From NCBI GenBank assembly GCA_017450645.1, contig JAFSTE010000006.1, positions 1 to 64,000 of the forward strand: a stretch of DNA of 64,000 bases. Direction: 5' to 3'. This DNA is from Eubacterium sp. Its GTDB lineage: Bacteria; Bacillota; Clostridia; Oscillospirales; Acutalibacteraceae. Within the stretch, counting starts at the first letter, position 1. Every line of letters begins with the position of its first letter. A model generated the notes under the pieces. The model did not search any database. It had not been told where the DNA came from and worked only from the letters and a program-made list of their open reading frames with translations. Shown in pieces: positions 25,834-34,569 of the stretch. The position numbers were made by a program, and so were the translations under genes.

Positions 25834-26901
25834 TTATTCTGTTTTTAGGGCTTCGTAGTAGCGCTCTTTTTCGGCGTACATCATCATATCCGATTCTTTT
25901 AGCATATCGTCAATCGTTTCGTTTGCATCTTTACGAAAACTGTAGCCGATTGAGTAATGGTACGGCGTTTCGCCCGCGTTTCGCTCTATGCGCTTAATCA
26001 GCGCCATAACATCCTCTTCTGATGTTTTGCGACAGATAATAACAAACTCGTCACCGCCGATACGGTAAGCGTACTGTCTGCTTTTCAGCGCGCGGTTAAG
26101 GCAAAGCGCGAGAGTTACCAGCGCTTCGTCGCCGCCGGCGTGGCCCTGAGTGTCGTTAATCACCTTAAGCCCGTTCATATCTATTGAAATAAGCGAAGTA
26201 ATATCCTCGGGATTTTCCCTTGCATCCGCTTTATAGGCGTGGCGGTTTAGTAAGCCCGTAAGCGAGTCAATCTTTGTATGCTGCAGGATTTCAAAAACAT
26301 AGTAAATGAAAAGCGCAACCGCCATTGTTGTACAAAAGACCTTTGAAAAATCGCTGCCGTAAACAAACGGAAAGATTAGCTGCGACAGCAGCGCGAAGCT
26401 AAGAAAGCCGATGGGGATTAGCTCCATCATTTTTTTATTACATCTCTTTATCAAAAGAACAATCAGCGCAAGGCAATATAATCCCACAACGATAAACGGC
26501 AGATAGCCGAGGATGCCGCGCGAAAAGCTGCCGTCCTCCCCTATTTTAAAGACAATGCCCGTAAATATCGAGGAAAAGTCAATAACTGCCAGAACAAGCG
26601 CAGGGATAAATACATACCAGTCCTGCTTTTTTATAAGCGTATAGATTAGCTGCGCGACAATAACGGGCGTGGCGCTGTAGCGGGTAGCCATTAGAACGCC
26701 GCGCAAAACCCGATTCGCTGCAACAACGGGAATATTAAATTCTGCAAAAACAATAATCGATAGCAAAAAAACGCCGGCAATTAAAGCATACATTCGCTTT
26801 ACGGTTTTTCTGTCCAGAAAGACCGTTATACGAAGCGCTATTGCAAGCGCCGATACAATCAACACCAGCGACCAGTTTTGCAATAAGTATTCTTTAAACA
26901 T
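25834..26901 (-). CDS. Membrane diguanylate cyclase (GGDEF)
   Basis: 355 residues. The first ~195 residues form about six to seven transmembrane helices, resembling 7TM-type sensor modules. The C-terminal GGDEF domain (about 205-355) has DSLTGLLNRHAY, DMNGLKVINDTQGHAGGDEAL and the intact active site RIGGDEF. It should make c-di-GMP. The RxxD inhibitory site usually found upstream of GGDEF reads KSRQ here, so product inhibition may be missing. The input signal is unknown. Monocistronic. Confidence 0.9.
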   Translation of the reverse strand: MFKEYLLQNWSLVLIVSALAIALRITVFLDRKTVKRMYALIAGVFLLSIIVFAEFNIPVVAANRVLRGVLMATRYSATPVIVAQLIYTLIKKQDWYVFIPALVLAVIDFSSIFTGIVFKIGEDGSFSRGILGYLPFIVVGLYCLALIVLLIKRCNKKMMELIPIGFLSFALLSQLIFPFVYGSDFSKVFCTTMAVALFIYYVFEILQHTKIDSLTGLLNRHAYKADARENPEDITSLISIDMNGLKVINDTQGHAGGDEALVTLALCLNRALKSRQYAYRIGGDEFVIICRKTSEEDVMALIKRIERNAGETPYHYSIGYSFRKDANETIDDMLKESDMMMYAEKERYYEALKTE

Positions 26902-26940
26902 AATAACTGTACACCCTTATGTGTCTGCTTTATCTATTAA

Positions 26941-26968
26941 ATTATAACACATTTGTCGAATAAATCAA
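26941..26968 (-). promoter_or_regulatory. Promoter for the diguanylate cyclase gene
   Basis: On the minus strand TTGATT (26968-26963), 16-bp spacer, TATAAT (26946-26941). Confidence 0.6.
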
Positions 26969-27048
26969 CTCATTATTGAAAATTTAGCTATCCTCCGCCG
27001 TTTATTTATTATAAGCGTGCAAGTCGTGTAACTTTTTATATATTTTTG

Positions 27049-27076
27049 TTGCAATATTGATTATTAATGTTATAAT
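27049..27076 (+). promoter_or_regulatory. Promoter for the cytoplasmic PIG-L gene
   Basis: TTGCAA (27049-27054), 16-bp spacer, TATAAT (27071-27076). It overlaps an upstream in-frame ATG at 27057, which supports the start at 27111. Confidence 0.7.
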
Positions 27077-27110
27077 ACAATTGAAAATATATGAAGAGAG
27101 GGCGACAGCT

Positions 27111-27839
27111 ATGTTGACAAAACCAAGCAACACCGTACTTTATTTTGCACCTCATCAGGACGATGAACTTTTAACAATGGGTATTGATATTGCCGCTTCG
27201 GTAAAAAACGGATATGACGTTCACGTTATTATCGTAACAGACGGCGCAAGCTCAAATGTAAGGCTGCGTCTTGGCAACCGCGAATTCTGCGACCAGTGCC
27301 ACGAGCAGCACGTTTTTGACCTGACTAAAGAGGATTTTACCGCTACAAGAGACCAGGAGCTTTTCGGCAGCTGTGAGGCGCTCGGCGTTAAGCGCGAGAA
27401 TGTTCACTTCCCCGAGGAGAGAATCGTTGACGGTCAGGTAACCCTTGATAGAACTAAAGAGATTATGAAGGACTTTATTGAGCGTATCGACCCCGAATGC
27501 ACGGTATGCACAATTTATCCGAACGCGCCCGAAGCTCACCACAAAGACCACAGAACTCTCGGACTCGCTGCGGTTGAGCTTATGAACGAGGGCGTAATCA
27601 AGCACCTTGTTACTATGGAAGAGCCGTATGTAGCAGTCGAGGTTGAGCACGCAAAGGGCGAGGAGCCGACAGTATTTTATGCTCCCGACGATATTGCGCA
27701 GCAGATTGAAAAGGCGGTTGCGTCTTATTTCCTCTGGGACCCTGCAAACAAGAGATACGCAGTAGGCTATCACAGCGTACCAAACGAAATGAATCAGCTC
27801 ATTACCGAAAAGGCGCTGTACTATCACACATACGAATAA
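27111..27839 (+). CDS. PIG-L family deacetylase, cytoplasmic
   Basis: 242 residues from the ATG with a GAGAGGG ribosome site. The zinc motif FAPHQDDE is near the N-terminus and the distal pair is in PEAHHKDH. No signal peptide, unlike the secreted PIG-L at 18143. BshB-type bacillithiol enzymes and LmbE relatives share this pattern, so the substrate may be an N-acetylglucosaminyl compound. The gene stands alone between its promoter and terminator and gives no pathway clue. Confidence 0.85.
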   Translation: MLTKPSNTVLYFAPHQDDELLTMGIDIAASVKNGYDVHVIIVTDGASSNVRLRLGNREFCDQCHEQHVFDLTKEDFTATRDQELFGSCEALGVKRENVHFPEERIVDGQVTLDRTKEIMKDFIERIDPECTVCTIYPNAPEAHHKDHRTLGLAAVELMNEGVIKHLVTMEEPYVAVEVEHAKGEEPTVFYAPDDIAQQIEKAVASYFLWDPANKRYAVGYHSVPNEMNQLITEKALYYHTYE

Positions 27840-27846
27840 AAGACAT

Positions 27847-27879
27847 AAAAAAGCACCTTGCTAATGCAAGGTGCTTTTT
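27847..27879. terminator. Bidirectional terminator
   Basis: AAAAAAGCACCTTGC, loop TAAT, GCAAGGTGCTTTTT. It ends the PIG-L gene and the convergent partner-switching operon. Confidence 0.9.
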
Positions 27880-27891
27880 ACTTTGCCGTGT

Positions 27892-28320
27892 TTAATTGAG
27901 AGGTTTTAAAGTGTCAAGTCTTTTAACAAGCGTTAAAATGTTTTGATTATCCTGATAAGTATAGGTAATCTCGTCCATATATTTTTTAACTATATATATA
28001 CCGAGTCCGCCGATTTTGCGCTCTTCTGCAGAGAGCGTTATATCGGGGTCCTCACGCTCAAGCGGATTATACGGTATGCCGCTGTCTGCGAGGATAATCA
28101 CCACTCGTTTAGGATTTTCAACAACATCAATGGAAACGGTTATATCGCCGTCTTTGGACGGATACGCGTATCTTGCGACATTACTCATAAGCTCGTCGAG
28201 TACGATTTCGAGCTGCATCTGTACCTGAGGTGAGCAATCCGCTTCTTCGAGCATCTCGTTCATAATGTTAGTTGCTTTTCCTATGCTGTCTAATTGTGCA
28301 GGGAGTTTGATTATCCTCAA
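27892..28320 (-). CDS. RsbW/SpoIIAB-type serine kinase (anti-sigma-like ATPase)
   Basis: 142 residues. GHKL ATPase marks: N-box LDELMSNVARYAY, G1 LADSGIPYNPL and G2 IGGLGIYIVKKY. Proteins of this kind bind a target regulator and phosphorylate a STAS antagonist. Its start overlaps the stop of the SpoIIE-type phosphatase gene by 4 bp. It is the last gene of the operon 33496-27892. The probable STAS partner is at 33676-33972, in the neighbouring operon. No sigma factor is encoded nearby, so the final target is unknown. Confidence 0.88.
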   Translation of the reverse strand: MRIIKLPAQLDSIGKATNIMNEMLEEADCSPQVQMQLEIVLDELMSNVARYAYPSKDGDITVSIDVVENPKRVVIILADSGIPYNPLEREDPDITLSAEERKIGGLGIYIVKKYMDEITYTYQDNQNILTLVKRLDTLKPLN

Positions 28321-30029
28321 TTTTCGTCACTCTCCTCCTGCATATACTTTTTAAATGACAGGCAAAGCATAGTGATGTCGTCAAACTGTGGTGCGCCGCC
28401 TACAAACGAATCAATATCCGCCTTAATTGCGGGCAGAATGTCGTAAGGCTTTTTGTCAACCACGGTGTTAAGCGCATTTTCAAGACGCTCCATACCGTAA
28501 AGCTCGTTTTGAGCGTTGGTAGCTTCGGTTACACCGTCGGTGTACTGGAATATTTTATCGCCGGGAGCAACGGTAATTGAGCCGCTCTTGTACTTCATAC
28601 CCTCCATACCCGCAAGTACGAATCCGGATTTAATCTTATGAACCTCAAAATTCTCACCGCTCTTTGCGATAAACGGAGGCTCGTGACCGGCGTTAACGAA
28701 GCGGAACTCACCTGTAACAAGGTCTAAAACGCCCTCAAACGCGGTAATAAACAGTCCCTCGCTATTAGACTCGCAAAGGATATTGTTAACCTCTTCAAAC
28801 ACAGTACCAAGGTCAACATCCGGTAGGGTATGGTCTTTAATAAGCGTTTTACCGATAACCATAAACAGCGCTGCGGGAACACCCTTGCCCGATACGTCCG
28901 CCATTACCATTGCAAGATGCCTTTGGTCAACCATAAAGAAGTCGTAAAAGTCGCCGCCGACCTCTTTTGCCGGGTCCATGGTTGCATATACGTCAAACTC
29001 GTTTCTTTCAGGGAATGCGGGGAAAATACTCGGCAGCATCGAGGACTGGATGTGCGTTGCAACATCAAGCTCGGCGCCGATTCTTTCTTTCTCTGCGGTA
29101 ACCTCGGTAAGGTGGGTGATGTAGCTGTTAATGTCAAGCTCCATCTGTTTAATGGAGTCGCCAAGGGTTTCTACCTCGTCGCCGGTGCGTATGCTTAGCT
29201 TAGCGATTGATGAGATATCCTTTTTAGCACCGCTGCGGTCTTCAACAAAAGAACGCGCAGCCCTTGAAAGCAGGTTGATAGGCTTGATAAGGCCGTAGTG
29301 GATGCCTATTAAAATAAGCACGCTGATAAGCAAAACTGCAGCAGCCATCGTAAGAATGACATAACGAAGATAATCAGCGCGGTCCTGCATAATCTCGTCC
29401 ATAGAAATATCTACGCCGACAAGCGCAACGGGGTTGCCATCCTTATCCTTTACAGGCTCCATTGACGTACAAAGCCAGCCGTAAGCGTCGTTTGTGATAA
29501 ATGCGGGGATACCGTTTTCGGGGTTTTTAGTTTCTTTAGTAGGGCCTGAAACCTCGTGAGTGGTACCGAGCTGACATCTGTCGTCTGCACGGTCGGCATC
29601 AAAAAGATATGTACATTTGTCGCCGTCGAGCTTTTGAACATAGAGATAAAGGATGTCGTTACTGTCCTTAATGTCAAAAAGGGTGTCGAGCATTTTCCGG
29701 TACTTTGCGTCCTTAATTGCCTCTGCCTTTTTGTCATATTCGGCACGGTACTCCTCATCGCCCCAGTACTTGTCGTCGTCATAATCACCGATTTTCTTAA
29801 CCTCGGTGTAATAACGCATCAAATCGTCGGGGCTGAGCTGCGACGCAGCAGTTTTTGCCAGATTAGACGAGAGTCTCTTATAATGGTCATCCATAGTGCT
29901 GCTGTAAGCGTTATAGCTGATAGTAACACAGATGGCAGCCAAAACCGTAGCGGTGATAAGAATAATCAGTACGGTTTTAAAGCCGAGCGACATTATACGA
30001 TTTTTTCTTTTGCTTTCGTTTTTTGCCAT
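28317..30029 (-). CDS. Membrane sensor phosphatase: extracytoplasmic sensor, HAMP, SpoIIE PP2C
   Basis: 570 residues from the ATG at 30029, which is 9 bp after AAAGGA; the ATG at 30038 abuts that site and is less likely. An N-terminal transmembrane segment (about 14-36), an extracytoplasmic sensor domain (about 37-215), a second segment (about 220-245), HAMP (about 245-305), then a short coiled coil and a SpoIIE/RsbU phosphatase (about 320-565) with GGDFYDFF and MADVSGKGVPAALFM. It should dephosphorylate a phospho-STAS protein in response to an outside signal. Coupled to the RsbW-like gene. Confidence 0.92.
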   Translation of the reverse strand: MAKNESKRKNRIMSLGFKTVLIILITATVLAAICVTISYNAYSSTMDDHYKRLSSNLAKTAASQLSPDDLMRYYTEVKKIGDYDDDKYWGDEEYRAEYDKKAEAIKDAKYRKMLDTLFDIKDSNDILYLYVQKLDGDKCTYLFDADRADDRCQLGTTHEVSGPTKETKNPENGIPAFITNDAYGWLCTSMEPVKDKDGNPVALVGVDISMDEIMQDRADYLRYVILTMAAAVLLISVLILIGIHYGLIKPINLLSRAARSFVEDRSGAKKDISSIAKLSIRTGDEVETLGDSIKQMELDINSYITHLTEVTAEKERIGAELDVATHIQSSMLPSIFPAFPERNEFDVYATMDPAKEVGGDFYDFFMVDQRHLAMVMADVSGKGVPAALFMVIGKTLIKDHTLPDVDLGTVFEEVNNILCESNSEGLFITAFEGVLDLVTGEFRFVNAGHEPPFIAKSGENFEVHKIKSGFVLAGMEGMKYKSGSITVAPGDKIFQYTDGVTEATNAQNELYGMERLENALNTVVDKKPYDILPAIKADIDSFVGGAPQFDDITMLCLSFKKYMQEESDEN

Positions 30030-30042
30030 AATAATCATTCCT

Positions 30043-30873
30043 TTAAATAAGAATTTGGTTTACATATATATCGCGCAGAGGCGTATTATACACAACTGCT
30101 GAAAGGATTTTATCCCCTTCGTTACAGGAATAATCCGCCATATACGCCCTCAGCTTTTCGGTGCCGAACATTCGGCAAAGCGAGCCGCTGAGTTTTTTAA
30201 CCTGTCCGAGCGACAGATTAGTTTCGGTAATAACGAGCGCGTCGCCCTCGGGCGCAGCCATTAAAAAGTATGTCTCGCCGTCAAGCTTTATTGCAAGCGT
30301 TTTTCCGCCAAAATAATCGTTTTCAAGGCAGCACCATAGCATATGGTCGTCCTGCCATTTTGCAAAAGGCTTTTCGGCAAACGCTTCGTCACGCATTTTA
30401 TTGTACTCCTCAGAAGAAAGAGGAGATGCATCTATCGGCTCAGCGCCCTCAGGCGTTACGGTAACGAGCCTGAAGTGCCCGCCTGACTCAAATCCGAATT
30501 TATTATAATACCTTGCAAGCTCGGGCGTAGACGGCTTTAAAAACACCGCCGTGCCGTTTTGCTCAGCTTTTTCTTTTACAGCTTCAAGCAAAGCGCCCAT
30601 ACAGCCGCGCTTTCGGTACTCGGGCAGAGTTCCCGTAGCGTAAATAAACTCGGCTTTTTGCGTAGCGTTTTTGTCGGCAAAGGTCGCTTCCATAAGATGA
30701 ACAACACTTACGGGTTTACCATCAATCGTATAAACGACAACCGACATACGCTCAAAATTTTCGCGATAGAAATATTCTATATAATCCTCTGTATCGTTAA
30801 AACAGGTTTTCCACAGCTCGCAAAGCGCAGGTATATCCCCTTTTTCGGCAAGGCGGATATTGTTGTTTAACAT
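30043..30873 (-). CDS. GNAT-family acetyltransferase (Eis-like layout)
   Basis: 276 residues. The N-terminal GNAT domain (about 1-145) has the acetyl-CoA loop TLPEYRKRGCMGALLEAV. A second part (about 150-276) is weaker and resembles the extra GNAT/sterol-carrier-like region of Eis-type proteins. The substrate is unknown. The gene lies 2 bp after the MATE-ATPase fusion gene and 13 bp before the SpoIIE gene, so it is part of the same transcript. Confidence 0.8.
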   Translation of the reverse strand: MLNNNIRLAEKGDIPALCELWKTCFNDTEDYIEYFYRENFERMSVVVYTIDGKPVSVVHLMEATFADKNATQKAEFIYATGTLPEYRKRGCMGALLEAVKEKAEQNGTAVFLKPSTPELARYYNKFGFESGGHFRLVTVTPEGAEPIDASPLSSEEYNKMRDEAFAEKPFAKWQDDHMLWCCLENDYFGGKTLAIKLDGETYFLMAAPEGDALVITETNLSLGQVKKLSGSLCRMFGTEKLRAYMADYSCNEGDKILSAVVYNTPLRDIYVNQILI

Positions 30874-30875
30874 AC

Positions 30876-32618
30876 TTACTCCACCTCCACCGTAAGGGTG
30901 TTAAAGCCCGCGTAGCTGCGGTAAAAGAACTGCTTTGATTTACTTTTAACCATCTGGATACCGAGTGAAGCGAGATGCTCCGCGTTATCGTAATTCTGTC
31001 CGGTTTTCATAGCAAACGGATTAAAGGTGTTCGCGTTGTCGCGGATATGCAGCACAATGCTGCCGTTATTTTCAAAACACAGGGTGAGCTGAATATACTC
31101 TTCGCCCGTTTTCTTAAATGCGTTTTCGATAATCGCCTGGCAAACCTCTTCTATGCACATAGTAACAAGGTACATCTGCTTGGGGTCGGCGTCGTTGCTC
31201 TCGCAAAACGCCTCAGCCTCGCTCAGAAGCTCAGAGATGTTAGCTGAATTTGTATCAAGCAGGTAAGTAAACACCTTGTTAGACACAGGAGCGCGGTTTT
31301 TAAGCGCAACAGGCGCCCAAATCATAAGCGTTAACACCTCTGCACCGAGGAATACAAACCAGAACTTTCTAAGTTCAAATTGCGACAGTATAAGCGCAAA
31401 CGCCAGGAAGCACGCAAAGGTTCTAAGCTGGTTTATAAGGAATACAATTCTTTCTCTCTTGATTGCCTGGAAGCACGAGCTCCAGATAATGCTGAAGCCT
31501 GCGGGGATAACCGACAGACAGAACATACGCACCGCGAATGTTCCCTGGGATACAGCCTCGCCCCTAAGTCCGAACAGCTCGCAAATCGGTCCTGCAAACA
31601 GAGCGAACAAGAACGAAATTATCGCTCCTAAAACAATGCCGAGGCTTATTCCGATAGTCATAACGCGCTTAACTGCGTCTCTGTTATGCTCGGCGTAGAA
31701 TGTACCGCAAAGCGGCTGAACAGTGTCGCCGAGCGCCGTGTAAATTGCGAGCGCGACATAGGAAACATCCTGAACTACATTTAGCTCCGCGAGCGCGCTC
31801 TCGCCGCCGAGACGAAGCAGAATATTGTTAACCACAAGAAGCGCTATAAACTGACCGACATATCCTACCGACGAGGACATTCCCGTTCTGAGCGCCGAAA
31901 AAATCAGCTTAAAATCGGGTTTAACGAATTTAAACCTGAGTATCGCCCATTTACGCGTAAAGTGGAACATAAATATCAAAACGCCCACTGCTTTACCGAG
32001 AACCGTTGCGTAAATCGCGCCGCGTACATCGAGCTTAAAGCCCATAATGAACACCGCACTTGCAACAATGTCGGTAAGGTAACCGATTGCAAAGCCCGCG
32101 CTTGCAAGCTTTTCGGCGTCGTCACAGCGCACGCAGTAGTACAAAAGGAAGTACAAAAATGTCAGCGGTGCGCCCAAAAACATTATCTGTAAATACTCTT
32201 TGGTATAATTCCAAAGCTCCCCGCCCTCGGGTCCCGCGCCGAGCAGGCGAAGTATATACGGCATAGTAAGCAAGCCGACCGCCGCTACTAAAATGCTGAC
32301 AACGATTGCGGTTACAAGCATTTGAGAGAATATCTCAACGCCTTTTTTTGCGTTACCCTTGCCGAGCGCCTGAGTGTACTTAACCGAAGCACCAAGCGCA
32401 ATACCGACATCGAGAACATTATATATCATATAAATAGGGGCAACAAGCGACATCGTAGCAAGACCTACCTTGCCGAGTCTTATACCCACAAACAGTGCGT
32501 CGGCAATATCGCCGAACGCAAGCCCTGTCGCCGAAATGAGAGAAGGCCAAAACAACCGACGGAACATTCTGTCGGTAAACGCCTTACTCATAAATATCGA
32601 CGATTCATTTTCGCTCAT
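30876..32618 (-). CDS. MATE-family transporter fused to an anti-sigma-type ATPase domain
   Basis: 580 residues. Residues 1 to about 445 form a 12-helix MATE (MatE/NorM-like) transporter, with duplicated halves beginning near FWPSLISATGLAFGDIADAL and in the middle of the protein. Residues about 451-580 are a GHKL ATPase of RsbW type: N-box EEVCQAIIENAF (N499), G1 IRDNANTFNPF (D527) and G2 SLGIQMVKSK (about 551-560). The two parts are in one uninterrupted frame with no stop or internal start with a good ribosome site. Its start overlaps the DUF2156 stop by 4 bp. A transporter carrying a partner-switching kinase domain is very unusual. MATE proteins export drugs, or lipids in the related MurJ branch; the cargo is unknown. 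Confidence 0.88.
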   Translation of the reverse strand: MSENESSIFMSKAFTDRMFRRLFWPSLISATGLAFGDIADALFVGIRLGKVGLATMSLVAPIYMIYNVLDVGIALGASVKYTQALGKGNAKKGVEIFSQMLVTAIVVSILVAAVGLLTMPYILRLLGAGPEGGELWNYTKEYLQIMFLGAPLTFLYFLLYYCVRCDDAEKLASAGFAIGYLTDIVASAVFIMGFKLDVRGAIYATVLGKAVGVLIFMFHFTRKWAILRFKFVKPDFKLIFSALRTGMSSSVGYVGQFIALLVVNNILLRLGGESALAELNVVQDVSYVALAIYTALGDTVQPLCGTFYAEHNRDAVKRVMTIGISLGIVLGAIISFLFALFAGPICELFGLRGEAVSQGTFAVRMFCLSVIPAGFSIIWSSCFQAIKRERIVFLINQLRTFACFLAFALILSQFELRKFWFVFLGAEVLTLMIWAPVALKNRAPVSNKVFTYLLDTNSANISELLSEAEAFCESNDADPKQMYLVTMCIEEVCQAIIENAFKKTGEEYIQLTLCFENNGSIVLHIRDNANTFNPFAMKTGQNYDNAEHLASLGIQMVKSKSKQFFYRSYAGFNTLTVEVE

Positions 32619-33496
32619 ATATATATACCTTTCCAGATTCGGGTAAGCTCCTTCGGGCGACGCAAAAGCTTATGCTTTCTCAGACCTTCAAGCCCCAAAT
32701 CTTCTTCTGAATCTACTATTTTAACCTCTTTTGGCAACGCGCGGTAGAGCGCCCATTTAATATAGCAGTCGCAACGGTTATCGAGCACCTTGCAAAAGCT
32801 TACATCAAATATCTCGGGCGTTACAAACGCACCCGCAACATAAGCAATATCCTTGCCGTCCGCCTTAAAAAGCATACCCCACATCGAAAGCGCGGAGAAG
32901 TTATTAAGCGCCGTTTCGGCAGCGCGCGTATCGGCGGCATTGATATAGCTTCGTTCGCTGAGCCAGCGCTCATTTAAGGCTATTGCTCTATGGGCGTTCT
33001 CGTCCGTGAGCGTCTCCTCCTGCCAGACATCAGCCACGGCCTTGCCGAGATTTATCTGGTGTCTTAAGCTCTTATAATCCTTACCCGAAAGGGCGAGCTG
33101 CGCCTCTCTGTCGTAAAGATACGGAAACTCGTCGCGACACTCGTCAAAGCTAAAGCGCTGCGGATACTCTTTTTCAAGAAAGCTTTTATCCTCGTCGCGC
33201 ATAGCGTAAAACACGGGGGCTTCGCTCTCAAGCAAAGCGTCGATTAACTCCCTTTTACCCCTGTCTGTACCGCAGGGGAAAAGATATGCGTTGTCGCCTT
33301 CGGCGCCGTTTTTGACGATAAACGCGTCGTCAATAATACAAATACTATATTCCTCGTCAGCCTGCCACGCAAACAGCGAAGGAAAAGAATATACATACAG
33401 CGTGTTGCCCGAGGATTTACGAATATCCTCGACCTGCTGTATCTGCTCAAGCTCAAGCGGCAAAAAGCGAAGTGTATTGCTAAAATCCGTTTTCAA
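32615..33496 (-). CDS. DUF2156 protein (MprF C-terminal-like aminoacyltransferase fold)
   Basis: 293 residues covering two GNAT-like halves, the layout of DUF2156, which is the catalytic domain of MprF phosphatidylglycerol lysyltransferase. Marks include VYSFPSLFAWQ near residue 35, KDYKSLRHQINLGK near 145 and the C-terminal LRKHKLLRRPKELTRIW. There is no membrane part, so it resembles stand-alone DUF2156 enzymes. First gene of the operon, 36 bp after a near-consensus promoter. Aminoacylation of a lipid or other acceptor is an inference. Confidence 0.82.
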   Translation of the reverse strand: MKTDFSNTLRFLPLELEQIQQVEDIRKSSGNTLYVYSFPSLFAWQADEEYSICIIDDAFIVKNGAEGDNAYLFPCGTDRGKRELIDALLESEAPVFYAMRDEDKSFLEKEYPQRFSFDECRDEFPYLYDREAQLALSGKDYKSLRHQINLGKAVADVWQEETLTDENAHRAIALNERWLSERSYINAADTRAAETALNNFSALSMWGMLFKADGKDIAYVAGAFVTPEIFDVSFCKVLDNRCDCYIKWALYRALPKEVKIVDSEEDLGLEGLRKHKLLRRPKELTRIWKGIYI

Positions 33497-33532
33497 TTTC
33501 GCTTTCTCCCCTTTTAGACCAAAATTATATAT

Positions 33533-33561
33533 ATTATAACAAAATATTTATAATATATCAA
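33533..33561 (-). promoter_or_regulatory. Promoter of the DUF2156-MATE-GNAT-SpoIIE-RsbW operon
   Basis: On the minus strand TTGATA (33561-33556), 17-bp spacer, TATAAT (33538-33533). The 179-bp gap 33497-33675 holds this promoter and the terminator of the operon upstream. Confidence 0.8.
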
Positions 33562-33625
33562 GAGTTTAGTTACATCAATAACGCGACTATCGTCTTTTAA
33601 AACGGTGATTATCAGTAAAAATAAG

Positions 33626-33665
33626 AAAAAGAGAACCGAAACAGAAGCTTGCGGTCCTCTTTTTT
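33626..33665 (-). terminator. Terminator of the LOR-LDT-HATPase-STAS operon
   Basis: AAAAAGAGAACCG and CGGTCCTCTTTTTT pair with one mismatch around a 13-nt loop; T runs on both strands. Confidence 0.75.
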
Positions 33666-33675
33666 GTAGATTTTA

Positions 33676-33972
33676 TTATTCTAATGTAAGTATGTCAGCA
33701 AAGCCGGTGATTTCGAAAATCTCAAGCACAATATCGTTCGAGCCGACAATCTTCATTTCACCCTGCGCGTTCATAATCTTTTGCGCGGCGAGAAGCACTC
33801 TTAAGCCTGCGGAGGAAATGTAGTCGAGCTTTGAAAAATCCATTATAAGAATTGTAACTCCGTCGAGCTCACTTTTTATAACCGCCTCAAGCTCGGGTGC
33901 AGTAGTGGTTTCGAGTCTGCCCTCAACCTCAATAATAAAACTGTCTGACTTTTTTGCCTTATTAATTGTCAT
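33676..33972 (-). CDS. STAS anti-sigma-factor antagonist (SpoIIAA/RsbV-like)
   Basis: 98 residues, the full STAS domain. The phosphorylation site is in KLDYISSAGLRVLL (Ser53/Ser54). Unphosphorylated STAS proteins bind RsbW-type kinases and free the kinase's target. The likely kinase is the RsbW-like protein at 27892 or the ATPase domain of the MATE fusion, and the likely phosphatase is at 28317. The gene lies 12 bp after the HATPase-like gene and ends the operon. Confidence 0.9.
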   Translation of the reverse strand: MTINKAKKSDSFIIEVEGRLETTTAPELEAVIKSELDGVTILIMDFSKLDYISSAGLRVLLAAQKIMNAQGEMKIVGSNDIVLEIFEITGFADILTLE

Positions 33973-33984
33973 TGATGAATCCTC

Positions 33985-34548
33985 CTACATCTTTTTATCA
34001 ATTATCATTTCGACATCATAGCCTTTAATAGAAACGCGCACTTCGTCGGCGAGCTTTGCAACAACAGACTGCTCGAGCTCATCCCATGCTTCTTCCTGCG
34101 CCTGCTGCTTATACTGCGAAAGCGTCCATTCGCTGAAGCTGTTAACGCCGTTATATTCAACGAGTCCGAGACTTACCGCCTCGTTATAGCCGTCATTCAT
34201 CGAGGTAATAGCCGCTTCAAAAACCGACCTTAGCTTAGCTCTGAAGCCCTTTACATCGTTTTTGCCGCTTGTGGTGGCAGCTATAAGCCTTGACCTCGTT
34301 TCGTAGTCCATCGAAGTATTTGCAAGAAGGTGAAGCTCGTATTTACCGTCCTCGGACTCAATCCAGAAGTCCGCTTCCTGCTCGCCCGTAATAGCAACGA
34401 ACATACCGGTCATCTCCTCCGTTAAAAGACGGAGGTGAATTGCAGATTTTTGGTCTAATTCATTATAAACAGCAACCTTTTCGCAGTGGATAAACGCCTC
34501 GTCTATTCCGCTGCCGCCGCTTGTAATATGAACAATATCAGATTTCAT
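33985..34548 (-). CDS. Degenerate anti-sigma-like ATPase domain protein
   Basis: 187 residues. The segment HLRLLTEEMTGMFVAITG recalls the N-box helix of GHKL ATPases, and ADFWIESEDGKYELHLLANT the strand after it. The essential Asn of the N-box and the DxGxG loop are not seen, so ATP binding is doubtful. The C-terminal part ends in a strand VRVSIKGYDVEMIIDKK. Placement directly before the STAS gene suggests a STAS-binding protein that has lost kinase activity. Moderately sure of the fold, unsure of function. Confidence 0.6.
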   Translation of the reverse strand: MKSDIVHITSGGSGIDEAFIHCEKVAVYNELDQKSAIHLRLLTEEMTGMFVAITGEQEADFWIESEDGKYELHLLANTSMDYETRSRLIAATTSGKNDVKGFRAKLRSVFEAAITSMNDGYNEAVSLGLVEYNGVNSFSEWTLSQYKQQAQEEAWDELEQSVVAKLADEVRVSIKGYDVEMIIDKKM

Positions 34549-34569
34549 TTATTTAACCTCTGCTGCAGT

